This document shows positions 14,201 through 27,800 of a DNA stretch of 64,000 bases, piece by piece. This DNA is from Megamerina dolium (lineage: Eukaryota; Arthropoda; Insecta; Diptera; Megamerinidae), in the NCBI GenBank assembly GCA_963854835.1, contig OY978525.1, forward strand, positions 118,604,120-118,668,119, read 5' to 3'. The position numbers and the translations under genes were made by a program. Within the stretch, counting starts at the first letter, position 1, and the number at the start of each line of letters is the position of its first letter. The notes below the pieces were generated by a model. The model worked only from the letters and a program-made list of their open reading frames with translations. It did no database searches and was not told where the DNA came from.

Positions 14201-17200
14201 TCAATTTTTACTAGATCATCAAAGTGATTAATTGAATTTCGAACAATTTATGGGTTGAATTATTTAATATCTGAACGATTTATTTCATATTTATTTCCCA
14301 TAGAAATTTTCAAAAATTACCTAGCAACATCAGTCTGAATTCAGTCCTTCTCCCACTTAAATAATAATTACTACCATGTTGCGACAACATGTTCTTTTTA
14401 AAAAGTACTTCTCTCGCATCATGAGGCCATTACTTGCATTATTGCTGATAACATTTCAAGTTTTACTAGATCATCAAAGTGATTAATTGAATTTCGAACA
14501 ATTTATGGGTTGAATTATTTACTATCTGAACGATTTATTTCATATTTATTTCCCATAGAAATTTTCAAAAATTACCTAGCAACATCAGTCTGAATTCAGT
14601 GCTTCACCCACTTAAATAATATATACTATACAATAAATAAATTGCACAATTTAAAGCCTGTCTGAATTTTTCATGCTTATTATGTACAAGTGAAAGCGAA
14701 GCTCCACCGATTTATTTGCATATAGACTTGTAAGTATAATTAAAAAATACTTTCCACCAAAAACTTGCTCTTTTTTAAAAAACTTTAATTTTCTTCAACA
14801 AACCGTCATGTTTAATATGCAACAAGAATATGAAACAATTGCATTCAGAACAATAAATAATAATTAATAAATTTTGCAATTTTTATACTTTTTTTTTTTA
14901 TATACATTATCTATGTATTTGTACATATGTACATATAACAAATTATGCAAAGAAAAACAAAAAAAAAAGAAAATGCAAAAGAAAAATACAAAAATTATAA
15001 TCATAAATTGTTAAAATTTCAATAACAAAACTGATGGTACACAAAAACGAATGCGACGTATTTTTTTGTTTAAGGGAAATTTCATTTAACATCGCGTAAA
15101 ACATCCGCAAGCCGCTTTCTATATCTTGTCCGGGAAGGTCTATTGATATACGGTATGCTAAATGGCAAACTATAGGTATAACTATATGGCGTATTACATG
15201 GACGACACAACATATCGTATACATGAAAGAAAGAGGAAGAAACGAAAAAAACAAAAAACACAAACATTTTTTAAACAATTGCTTTTGTTGTTGTTGTTTT
15301 TTTTTTTTTTTTTTAATAAGGAATTGGGCATTTTTGATACAAGGAATCAAAAACAAAACAAACAAAAACAAAAACGAAACGAAATAGAATTCAATGCAGA
15401 TGCGAATTAGAAAAAAAATAGAACAGAAAAAAATGAACACAATGAAATGAATTTATGTATGTATGTAGTATGTATTTTGGCCTACAGGCGAGCGCGTAGC
15501 TTGTGAATCGGCAGTTACGTATGTAAGTAAGTTTGAACAAATTCGATAATATACAATTTTACCATGTATATGTATGTATGTTTTTTTACGAATATGTATG
15601 TATGTGCGAATATGTAACAATTATGTATTTTATTATTTATAATTTTTTTTTTGTTATGAAAATGTTAACAATTTGACGATAACTCGCAAAACTACACGAA
15701 TAATTAAAACAAGTGCCAAAATATACAATCCAAAATCTCGCAGATATACAAAGCTATAATTTATATAAAAAAAAAATACCGAGTACCAAAAAAAAAAAAA
15801 AAAGAAAGAGAGAGAGAGAGAAGAGATAAACAAAGAGTTTGTGAGACTGTATATTTTCGTTATGTCTTGAGAAATATATTTTAAAAAAAAATTTTGCGAT
15901 TATATATACATTTCCGCTTAAGTTTTTTTTTTACTCATATTTGATCAGGTAATAGGTTCGTTCTCGTACTTTACCAGTACAAATTATCCACCAAAGAAAT
16001 TTCTCAGAAATTGACAGCACTCTCTCGCAGAGAACTGATATTCACGAACAGCTGATATTCACGAACAGCTGATATTCACGAACAGCTGATATTCCACTTA
16101 CTAAATTGCATCAGCTGTTTTTCTAGCTTGCAAGTTTCTACAAGTAAAAATTTGCAACTTCCACTTAAACTGAAATGTCATTTTGTTCTCTCAATTTCCC
16201 TCTCAATTTGCAAGTTTTTGGGATACGAGAACGCAAAAACTGTTACTCCTAATATCAGAGAAATTAAAATGCCTAAAATTATATTTGCTTATAAATGTTT
16301 ATTCTCCTTTTCAAGACTAATGAGAATTGAATATGGAAAAATCCTTTTCAAAATTTAAACCAGAAACAGCAGAAACAATAAATAACAATATTACGGTCAC
16401 TGTAAAACGATATAAACCAAATTTTTGACAAAATGGTCAAAACAGAAAATAAACACAAAGAACTAGACTCGGCCTTAGTTACACGGAGCTGTTAGTCCCT
16501 TTTTTCACATTCGATTCATTTCATATACTCATCGAATATTTGAAATGCAAAACTGTTTCTCCTATCTTTTCGGAGATTTTTTTCAAATACTAAATGACAG
16601 GTTACGTTTATACCAATTTTGAGTATATCGATACTCTAAAACATCCTTCTATTATATGAAACTAGTACCTATTATGTTATTATTTATTGGAATTAGTTGA
16701 AAATATCCAATATAACCTTATTATTGATTTAAATGTTTACTTCTAATCTAAAAATACAAAAGTCTATCAAATTATGAATGCAAGTTCATTATTCAGCATA
16801 TTGAATTGAAGTTTTTTATTTTGACATTGGAAAAAAAACGGCATAATTTCATATGTTCAGATATGCAGGAAGGCTTATTCGTATTGTTCCATGCGAATGA
16901 ACATAGCTATTTCCGAGGCTAAATGGAATTAAGTACGTAGATCTATTAAATGCATTATTTAACTGAAAAATAAATTTATTAGATATTATTACAATATTTT
17001 TATGGATTAGTAGATTTATATAAAATGTCATTGAACGAAGACGATATCGATTTCTTATGAGCTTTTATAAATGAACGAAATATGCATACACGAGCTTCAT
17101 GTATTTCTCTATGCGCGAATGAGAGAGAGAGAGAGTATGTTTCCAAATCGTATATACAATATTTAATATGTTTAGAGACAAATCAATGCATACGTAAATG

Positions 17201-20200
17201 TTTATAAACATATGTATATAAGTGCAAGCATCTCAATATGTTTCAATATGTTTTCAAGTACTTGTAGTTAGTTAATATTAGTGAAATTTATGTGTATAAG
17301 TGTGTGTAAAGTGCTTAGAGGAAATTATAAAAAAAAAAATATACATAAATAATTTTTTGGAATGTGTAGAAGCTTATCAAGATTATAATAATAATTATAT
17401 CATATATTGCGATTACTTAAAAAGACGATAAAAGTTTTATAATTTCCCATAATAAACACATTTAAAATTAATCGAAAAAGATGAAAATTAGATTAAAACA
17501 AAAACAAAACTCAAAACGAAATTAAAATGAAGTAGAAAAAATTTCGAATTTCAAAATCAATAAATATGTAATTCAAAATGATAACATAATAAAAACCCGT
17601 AAACAATATAAAGCGACAATTAAGCGACTTGATCACAATTTCAGAAAAATGTACCTGCTTCCAGAAGAGCCACCACCGTAACGATCGTCGGTTTCGTGAT
17701 GCGAGGCTGGCGCTGGTCGTGAACGTATTGCAGATGAACCATAACCACTTGTGCCACTACTGGACGGTGTTGCATAGGCAGATGATGTACGCGATGAATT
17801 ATCGTCGCGAGAATTGCGACGTGCATCTAGACGATCGCGATACGATGAACTAGGTGTTGCTGAAGATGCCGCTGACGATGATACTCCACTACTCGCGGTC
17901 GGCCTACTACTGCTAGCGCTGATGCTGCTACTGCCCGTAGCAGTAGTCGATTTGGGTTTAATCGTTTCGACTTCATCATCAGATTCCTCGGATGAAGTCT
18001 CCTCTTCGGTGCTCGATTCCGATTCGGCGGCCGACTTCTTTTTATCAGCTGGAGGAGTGCTGTGTTGTGGCAGGAAACGACTTACAAATGGTTTCTTTTC
18101 GGTTGTTGTTGCTGCTGTAGTTGCTGACGATGCGGTGGGTCGAGAACGTGCCGGGCTGTCACGTGTCGAAGCGGCCGGATGACGTGTTGCGGTGCTGCCA
18201 GAGACTGTAGCTGCAGCAGCAGCCGCCACTGCAGCACTAGCTGAACTCTCGGTTGAGGCACTGGAGTCACTACTGCCCGAACGTGCTGTCTTCTTAACAG
18301 CAGCCACTTGTGCTGATACTGGTGGTTTTGACTGTTGAACAGAAGGAGATGTGATAGATCCGTCAGATTCTTCATCTTCAGTTTCAGATTCGCTGTCAGT
18401 CTTTGACAATTCATTGTGCAAGCAATGATGGGTTTTTGATATTATTGTTTATTTATTTATAAATTTATTAATTTTGTTTTAGGTTGTGAATTCAGGCAAA
18501 AATTTTAACGGCACGTGAAAATACACCAACAGAGAGAAATATATATATTAAATAAAAAAAAAAAAATTTTTTTATATGCATGAGACATTGTATTATAGAT
18601 GTTGTGAAGGTATGTGAATGTATGTGTAAGCATAATATTATAGATATGAGTGTAATAAACATGTATTTACAACTATACGAGATTACAAATAGAGAGAAAT
18701 ATGTATGTAGTTACAATATGTTGACAAATTCTATACGCAACACGATACACAAATCAACACTAGTCTACTCTAGATTTAATTTTTTTTTTTTTTATTTCAA
18801 AATTGTTGCCAAGATTTTTCTCTACTTCAAAGTACTCAAATTTTTCTTTTCAACAACTCTCTTCAACAATATTAAAACTAAACTTTAATTGAAAATACAC
18901 ATCAGATTTTTTTTTAGAAAAAGAAGAAGACATCGAAGTAACAAAGAAAATAATTTTTTTTTGCAATTCATGTCAATAAAACAATAGACAATTCATAAAA
19001 TTTCATAATACAAGTTGTTTCTATTGTTTTCTTGTGTTTTTTTGTTTTTCTTCCGATTCTCGATAACATAACAACAAAGAATGTTATTTTCAAACAAATG
19101 CGCACATTACTGAGTATGTGATTAGAACAATGCTAAATACAATCACTACAACTAAATCGATAACAATTACAATTACATGAACAACAACAATGTTTTCTGG
19201 ACGCAAAAACGCTCTAACATACACATATACGAACATGCAACGAACATTGCCCACTAGGAAATGATAAGTGAAATTGTGAAAAATGTGCCATCTCTGTGAA
19301 TGCCGTAAGCTATCCGAGTATATTCCACTATATACTCTTTTGCAATCACTCACTTTACTCAAATTCGACTTCCTTCATGATTTCAAGGTCACATTCACTT
19401 TCTTAGGAGACTCTCAGATATAAAAGCAGTGATAGTAGTTACTTAATTGCATTTTAAGAATTGAAAATATTATTAATTTTCTCTTTTTTATTGTACTTTA
19501 TCAACTAAAGTGACAATTTGAGTCCACAATTGCATATAACAAAGACTAGACTAGTCCGAGAACTAGTCTTGGACTAGTGTAATACCATTTTTGAGTACCC
19601 CTTACGAACCTATGTGTATATCTTCTGGGTAATCATAAAAGCAAAGCATAAAATGAATTGAAAAAAATTACAATAGTAACATATGCGTGGTGTGAAAATG
19701 AGAATGTCAAATGTATACATACTATAGATGTATACCAATGCCACACAAATGACAATGGCGTCAACCACACACAATACGATAATCCAAAAACAAAAAATAC
19801 ACAAAATATAAAACAACTACAATGACTGCTAATGATTATAATGCCGGAAGTGGATGTGCTAGCAATGAAACATTCGCTTTTAAACATACATGTATATTAA
19901 GTAAGTAGATGGATGATGTTGCTGATGGTAATGAGTCTGGCGTTGCGAATGTTGCTAATGATGCGTGTGTATCTGAATTTGTGATGATAATGTTGTTTTT
20001 TGCTTGTTTTTGTTAGCATCAATCTCAATGTTGGTGATTTATAGAATTTTTTTTTTTTTTTTTTTTGTAAGTATGATATATTTATTTACGCGCAACGGAC
20101 ATCAGAAATTCATTGTTCAATGGATATATTGTTAATGTAGCAATAGGACATAAGAATAGCATAATAACGTTAATGAAAATTCACAGACGCATTCGATCAT

Positions 20201-21798
20201 ATAATATTGTTAATAAAACAAATTTTCAAGGTTAATCTCAGGCAAGTGAATTATTAAAAAAATTAGCAAATCAACATCACTACCTTGATATGTACTTTGT
20301 TTAAAAGCAAACTTTGGTTCTTTTTGGTTATTTACAAAAGATTTCCAGTTAAGAAAAATATAGTTGTTTATGCTCATATATATATTTATATATTTTAAGA
20401 AATAAAACATATAGTTATTTTTTGGTTTTGTTCATTTGCTTTAGCAGCAGTGTTTTTTTTTGCATTTTATTGAATAATCAACAAATTTTCGTATAATTTT
20501 TTTTTTTTATTTTTTTTTTCTATTTTATATTTCAAAATTCTATTTGCATTATATATACAGGTATTAGAGTATTTATATATTTTGATATTTACTAAATATA
20601 CATTTTCACCGAAACTAAAAAAAATGCAGCGCAATGCAAACGACAAGGTAATGGATGTTTAATTCACCAAGTAACAAAAAAATCAAAAGAAATCAAATTA
20701 CTGCATTATACAGGCATTATATTACTGTTAAAAGTATTATCATATTTATATTCATTTATATATTAATCATAATAATAATTATAATAATAATAATAATATT
20801 TAAATTCATCAATTTAACATTTTATAAAATAAAACAAAAAAAACTATTTCTGATGTCCACTTTTGTGAAAATTCCAAACAAATTATTATCATAAATTATT
20901 GAATCAATTAAAAAGAAATATTAAATAATTTTTAATTGCGAACACCATTCACAAAAATAATAAACATAAACAGATAAAAATAAATTTCAAATTTCAAATG
21001 GCGAGTACTTACAGTTTTTGAGTTTCTTCGGATGGACTTGAATTTCAAAATTAACTTCAATGCAAATTTTTAAATTGTAACATCAAATTATATCTACATA
21101 TTACATAATTATATGTATTTACAGGATCAAAGTAAATGCTGTCAAAAAATGTATAAATCGGTCGTACGATAAAAATCGTAGAGAACAATTCTATGAATTC
21201 TATTATATTTAATAGAATTTTAAACGTATTCTAAGTCTAAATCTGTTAAAAATAAGTTATTTCAGGTAAATTACATTACTATATCATTTATATTTGCAAC
21301 CAGTTTTTAGCGTGTGGTTATAGACGAATTTCGAGGTCATTTTTCAAATAACGTCTTCACAAATGGAAATTAAAAAAGCCTGGTTTTTTTTTTGTGGCAG
21401 ATGTAGCTCTATAATATTTTATATCTTCTTAATATTTATAACATACTCGCTAAAACTCTCAACATTTCTATAAAACAAACTTATTTTTTTTTTTGAGACA
21501 ATAATGTGCTATGTGCTTAATCAGGGTAATCTAAACAGATTAAATATTTTATGAGATCGCTTACATTGTGTATTTTCAGATAAAATATAAAGAAATATTT
21601 CCATTTGAATTGAATGTATACTTTAATCAGGGGCCATAAATATGATAAGAAATATTCCAAAAAAAATTTTATACTCTAGTACAAGGTCAGTCCCAGAACT
21701 AACCGACCTGATATATAGATGGCGGCAGTAGTTTGAAAAAAAAAGACTTTGGTGAAAAGTGGCAACCTTATAAAACATATGTTTTAAGGCGCTATGTT

Positions 21799-21835
<37 letters not shown>

Positions 21836-24800
21836 AGCCATCGAGTTGGTCACAATACTTGCATTTGAAAGATCTCATTCCAACGAATATTAAAGTCGAA
21901 CTAGATTCTACTCTGGGCAGAGTCTGCTCCTTCGTTTACAACCATAAAATATTGGGTGGCAGAGTTTAAACGAGGTCGTACGACGAACACTGTAGTGGTC
22001 AACCAATTGAGGTGGCCACGCCAGAAACGGTTAAGAAAATCCACAAAATGGTATGGGATGATCGCCGACTGAAAGTGCGTGAGCTAGGTGAAATTACAGG
22101 CATTTCAAACAGTGCTATATATCGTATTTTGATCGAAAATTTGGAGATGAAAAAGCTGTGTGCAATATGGGTGCCGCATTTGCTCACAATAGAACAAAAA
22201 CCACGTCGTCAAGATGTTTCTATAGTGTGTTTGGCGGTGTTTCACAGTAATAGAGTCGAGTTTTTGCGTCGATTCGTAATCGTGGATGAGACATGGGCCC
22301 ACCACTTTACACCTGCGACAAAGGAGCAGTCAAAACAGTGTGCGGAAAGGGGAGAATCGTATCCAAAGACGGTGAAGGCAGTTCCATCTGCAGGCAAGGT
22401 TAGCACGCATCTTATTCGCCAGATTTAGCTCCTTCGGATTATTTTCTATTTCCATATTTGAAAAAATGACTTGGTGGTTGGAAGATTTGCAAACAATGAA
22501 GAGGTGGAGTCTGCGGTAGATGGCTATTTTAATGAGCTCGACAGTTTATACTATAAATAGGGTATCGAAGCTATAGAATATCGTTGGGAAAAGTGTGTAG
22601 AGCTAAAAGGAGATTATGTTGAGGAATAAAGAAAAATTTTCCTAAATTTGTTGTGTTTTCTTTGTTTGAACGGGTAGTTCTGGGATTGCCCTCATATAAA
22701 TAAAATTTTTGGTAATTTTTTTTTAAAGTTTAGAGTTTCTGGTTTTTAGTGGAGCTTAATTAAAACTATACAAAATTGAATACGGAAACATTTTGAGAAT
22801 ACAACTTAGAATACACAAATTAAAGCAGACGGTCTTTATGGTAAATTGATATTTCGATGTCTTAGTCTTAGTCTTACAGCTGTCCATATCAAATATTAAA
22901 TAGCCAAACAGAATATACAGCTAAAGCAGAAATTGCTGCTTATTTTTCAAATTAGTTACTTAACAATAATAATATATTTGCTTGTGACTCCAAAATAATA
23001 GTCAACTGCATACCTTTAGCTGCACATTCTGTTTAGCCCTTAATAATTTAATTTCTATTAAATAGTACATGGGTCAAGTCTCTTCGAAAATGCTGATTAG
23101 TTATTAGTAATGTATTTTCGAATCAATTAATTCTCGTTCTACTCACTTGAATTCAAGTCCATCCGAAAAAAATTCAAAAATTGTCACCGCCATAAACAAT
23201 CCAAATATGCGCTGCAGTTTTAGGAGGGCGTTTACAAAATATTTCTCATATATATTGGAAATATATTATTTGGGTTAACAATTAACATACACAACATAAA
23301 TGTATAGAAATATAAACAAACATGTATAAAAGTAAAAAATAAAAAACTCCAAACGGAGGAAAGTGTGATTAGAAACAAAGAAGAGTATAAAAGAACGTAC
23401 AAACAAAGTACTACAAACATGAAGGCAAACATAATTGACAATAGAGGAACAATTACGATGATGATCGTTGGTGGTAGATAGTTAGATAATAGGTAGATAA
23501 TATTCAAAATGGGGAAGAAGGAATATAATATGAATCGAGAGGATATACAACGAGTATGTATGTGTGTATGTATGAGTATAGGTATAGGAATAAAAATGTT
23601 TAAGTATTTGATTAAATTTTCTATTCGATGAATTTCTTTTTCCAATAGAAAACAATAGAATAAACTTCTCCGATACACGAGACGAGAGGAAAAGACTTGC
23701 ACACGCACCCACGTACGCACACTAATGCTCAGTCTATGAATAATATCTAATCAGAATCTTCTTCTTCTTCGGTTTCTTCTTCTTCTTCTTCTTCAGTTAT
23801 TTCTTCTTCCACTTCTTCTTCTTCAATTTCTTCATCATCTTCAGCATCTTCATATTCCTCCTCGGTCTCTTCATTGCTTGGAGTATTGTGTATTATTGGA
23901 TCTGCTGCAGCTACTATGGCTGCATCATTTTCATCCTCTTTTATTGGCACCTCTTGTCTGGTATTTGTATCGATAACTTGTGATTCTTGCCTATTTTCTT
24001 GTTCTTCTTCTTGTGCTTCCTCTTCCTCTTCTTCCTCCTCCTCCTCCTCCTCCTCTATTTCCTCCTCTACCTCTTCTTCTTCTACTTCATCGTCTTCAAT
24101 TACTACCTCGTCTACCACTTCTGGCACTGCGAGTGCCTGCATTGCCTGTCTACCACCATCTACCTCATTCGTACCCTCATTATTATTATTATTATTATTA
24201 TTACTAATATTACTGTTATCAATATTGTTACTACTACTACTACCACTACCGCTATTTACTTCTTCATTTGCTTCTGTCACACTTACCTCAGCCCTGGGAG
24301 GTGTCCTACGCACTGGAGAAGCATGATTTGAGCTATCGCTCTCTTCGCTTGTGGCCTGGCCTGTGTTGCGTTTCAGCGCAGCCACACGATCAGCCGCTGG
24401 ACGTTCGGGTTCGACTTGCGCTGCCGCAGCAGTCGCCGACGATGAGCCGGGCGCATTCTTATTTTGTCGCTTCAGACGACCAATGTCATCATCTGATCCT
24501 GCACCTGCTCCTGATGCCGGCTGTTGCTGTTGGCCTTGTTTGGGTCGTTGCATAGATGCTTTCTGTGCCTGTATGGCCGCCTGTACTGCCTGTTGTGCAG
24601 CCGTATCGACTTTCTTCTCCTTCTTCTCTTTGCCAATGTCAGCGAGACGCTGAATGACACGTGCACAATCAGTCAAACGAATGATACCACTCAACTGGCC
24701 ACGCGAAACATCCTCACCCGTCAGGACACGATCTTTCTTCTTTTCATGCTCAAGTCGTTGCAGCTGCTGTTGTTCTTGATCAGAATCTTCGTTCTGGTGC

Positions 24801-27800
24801 GACCGAACAAAACGTGAACGGAAACGTGATTTTCCCGGTCGTGCTGTCGACGACTGTTCGTTATCGTAATCGTTCTCATAATCGTAATCACGTCCATAAC
24901 GGCTAGAGCTACCGGTATCGCCATAACGATCAGTATTACTACTACGCTGTGGACGTTCACCAAATTTGCGACCACCCAACACGGGCTCGTCATTGTAACC
25001 GACACGATCATCTTGTTGTCTGTACTGCGTTGTCAAGCGATGATCACTCTTCGAACGCATCAAACCAGGCTGTAGAGCAGATTGTTGTGCCAAATGCAGT
25101 CCACTTGCCGTACCCATTGGTGCCGAGTGTGGTGAGAAATTCAAATCGCCAAATGTTGCCAAATTCATAACCAACTGATTGGGATCTATGGACAAAAGGA
25201 AGCGTACACGGCGACTGTAATCGGAATTTTCGTATTCGAAGTGTCGCAAAAATTCGACCGTCTTCATGAAGATCTCCTTTGTGTCCATCAGCTCGCAATC
25301 ATCCCATTCGACCGAGTCATTCATATACTTGTCCACAACATCGCAATTGCTGGCAATATTTGTAATTTCCAAGTCTAAATTCTCCTTCAATGTTGTCAGA
25401 TTTCTCAGCTCAACTGTGAGGTAGCGATCAACTTCACCCTTCAATTGATCAGAACGATCCTTGATGGCCTTTGTTACACGTCTATAGATCTCCTCAACTT
25501 CTTCCGAAACGCTAATGCAATTTGTTTGTAAATTAATCGTATTCTTCTCGATGACAGCCAATGTATCTTGTAGACGATGCAAACTGCGACGAATCTATGC
25601 ATATAGATATGGGCGAAAATTAAATATCAATTAGTTTGAGCACAACACAAATATGATTTGATCGCGTGACATGCTGACGATTTGTCAAGTAATCGAAATG
25701 TATTTTACCTGTGAATTGAATCTTCCAATTTCACGTCGTAATATATCCATATGTGCGCTCTTGCAATCTTCGCATATTTTCTTTTCACAATGTGCACAAT
25801 ACGAAAGATATGATTTCTCGGAGCAAACACCGCAACGTTCCATAATTTGTCCTAAGAAAAGAGATCAATTGAAATATTTTCATTAATGTTGTGATTTTAT
25901 TAAAATGTTGTCATTCTAGGAAGACCATCTTTTCTTAAAGATCACACTTGAAATGTCACTAAAATTACTTTACTGAATTTTAATTTTAACTTGACATGAA
26001 CTTAACGCTGCTTTCTTTAGCTATAAGGTGTAGTAAAAAGAAATCCATTATTTTTCCAATAAATGGCTTTAGTAATCTGTATCTCGCGTTGTATAAGTGC
26101 GATCGGGTTACACTAGATGGCGTTCGAAAGATAGGATTTCGTACTAAATAAACTTTTCAGGCAGTTTTGTGATTGCTTGACTTAGTAGTGTTTGAGCCCG
26201 AGTCAAAGATAGACACCAGTAAAGAGAAAATACGTCATATTTTACAGTACTTCTTCGATAAAGGCGAAAGCGTAAGCCAGACGGCTGAAAATGTGAATAG
26301 TGTTTATGGTCCTGATACTGTAACAGCCAATCATGTGCAATTTTGGTTTCGTTGATTCCGTTCCGGTAATTTTGATGTCAAAGATGCATCACGATCTGGA
26401 AGGCCAATTGTCGAAAATATCGATAAAATAATGGAAATTGTCGAGTCTGACCGTCGTCATGTAAGCACTGTTTCTATTACCCAGGAGCTAAACATTGAAC
26501 AAAAAAACCGTTTGGAACCATTTAAATAAGGCTGAATACAAAAAGAAGCACTCGTGTGGCAGCCATACATCATGGAAAGAATTCCCATCTGCGAATCGCT
26601 GCTGAATCGCAAAAAAATCGATCCATTTCTGAAGCGGATGGTTACTGGTGATGAGTAGTGGGTCACTTACGACAACGTCAAGCGAAAAGGGTCGTGATCG
26701 AATCGCGTTTCGAATCGATCCGGCGAAAACGGTGGCCAAACCAGGATTGACAGTCAGAAAGATTTTGCTATATATTTGGTGGGATTGGCAGGGAATCATT
26801 TACTTTGAGCTGCTCTCCTTTGGCAAAACTCTTAATTCGGACCTGCACTGTCAACGATTAGACCGTCTGAAGGAAGCAATCGCTCAGAAGCGGCCAGCTT
26901 TGGCCAATAGGAGAGGAATTGTGTTCCATCAGGACAACGCCAGGCCACACACATCGATAGTGACTTGCCAGAAGCTCCGAGAGCTTGGTTGGGAGGTTCT
27001 TATGCATGCATCTTATAGTCCGGACCTGACACCAAGTGATTACTACCTGAACCTGTCGATGACGAATGATTGGGCTGGCAAAAAATTCAAGAGAAGTTTG
27101 TGAAAATCGACTGTCCCAGTTTTTTGCCAATAGGGAAGAGGGTTTCTATGATAGTGGCATTATATTATAAATTTACTACCAATTGAATTCATTTATACAG
27201 CAATTTATCTTTTTTTTTTTTTGTAATTCAAATTTATTTGACAACCTTTCTAACATACATCGCAGTATAATATATGAATGAATGTAGAACTTTTGTGCGC
27301 AACCATTCTTTTGTACAACTTATGGCTGAAATTTGTACATACATAGAGATGTCTGTATGTAAATATTACAGTGACAAAATGTGGCAAGTAAAAATTTGTC
27401 ATTGAAAAATCTAACAACTACTATTTGTACAAGTGTATTACATACAATGTTTATGCGATGCATGAATAGCTACACTAATACATGTTACTTAGTTAGTCGT
27501 AGTAATCGTAGTTGTCACAGAGTAACGGATATACATTTTTCATTCCAAAATATTTGCAACTATTCCTTTATCATATGCGATTTTTTTTTTTCCTTTTTTT
27601 CCTTTTTGCCACTACTCCATAAATAAATATTAAGATTTACATACCTTTGTGTGAAATTGAAATATTAGTAGAGCAACAAAGAGGAGAAGAAGAAGATGAA
27701 AAAAAACTAAAGGAATTATTCAACTGTCATACATTTTTGACTAGTGACCATATTTTTTAAACATTACAATAAAATCATAAAAAAGAAATTGCTACGAGTA

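Larger units (their letters stand above)
6560..17654 (-). other. large tn intron (about 11 kb) between exons 5 and 6
   Basis: Contains the inverted-repeat element at 8623-9458, mariner copies at 10529-11097 and 12598-13869, a 255-bp duplication at 14121-14620, the candidate alternative exon at 15082-15181 and a 17-bp repeat at 16035. The rest (6.6-8.6, 9.5-10.5, 11.1-12.6, 16.1-17.6 kb) is AT-rich with CT, AAC and ATTC microsatellites; I see nothing further there. Confidence 0.75.
18401..23746 (-). other. tn intron between exons 4 and 5
   Basis: Counting from the read-through stop, about 5.3 kb (5.9 kb from the internal donor). It contains the long-inverted-repeat element at 20996-23206 with a nested mariner. 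A frame at 23232-23720 is hydrophobic and low-complexity and probably not a protein; it would lie in the 3' UTR of the NHL-less isoform. The remainder (18.4-21.0 kb) is AT-rich with homopolymers. Confidence 0.7.

Noticed and set aside
14943..15440. 165-residue minus-strand open frame around the candidate exon
   Set aside because: It is Phe-rich translation of homopolymer runs in a different frame from the candidate 33-codon exon.
17814..18182. 122-residue plus-strand open frame
   Set aside because: Antisense of the Ser/Ala-rich tn exon 5; composition is explained by the coding strand.
19546..19582. Clustered ACTAGTC repeats
   Set aside because: Three short copies of a palindromic hexamer over 37 bases; too short to claim an element or binding array.
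19908..20000. Plus-strand frame MDDVADGNESGVANVA
   Set aside because: Arises from degenerate GATGTTGCTGAT-type simple repeats; short, with no splice or start context.
23232..23720. 162-residue hydrophobic open frame on the minus strand
   Set aside because: Composition is Tyr/Ile/Leu/Ser-rich as expected from translated AT-rich DNA, with no domain or splice support; it would fall in the 3' UTR of the NHL-less tn isoform.
23874..24653. Several plus-strand open frames (Ser-, Leu- or Pro-rich)
   Set aside because: They are antisense shadows of tn exon 4 and its Glu/Asn repeat tail.
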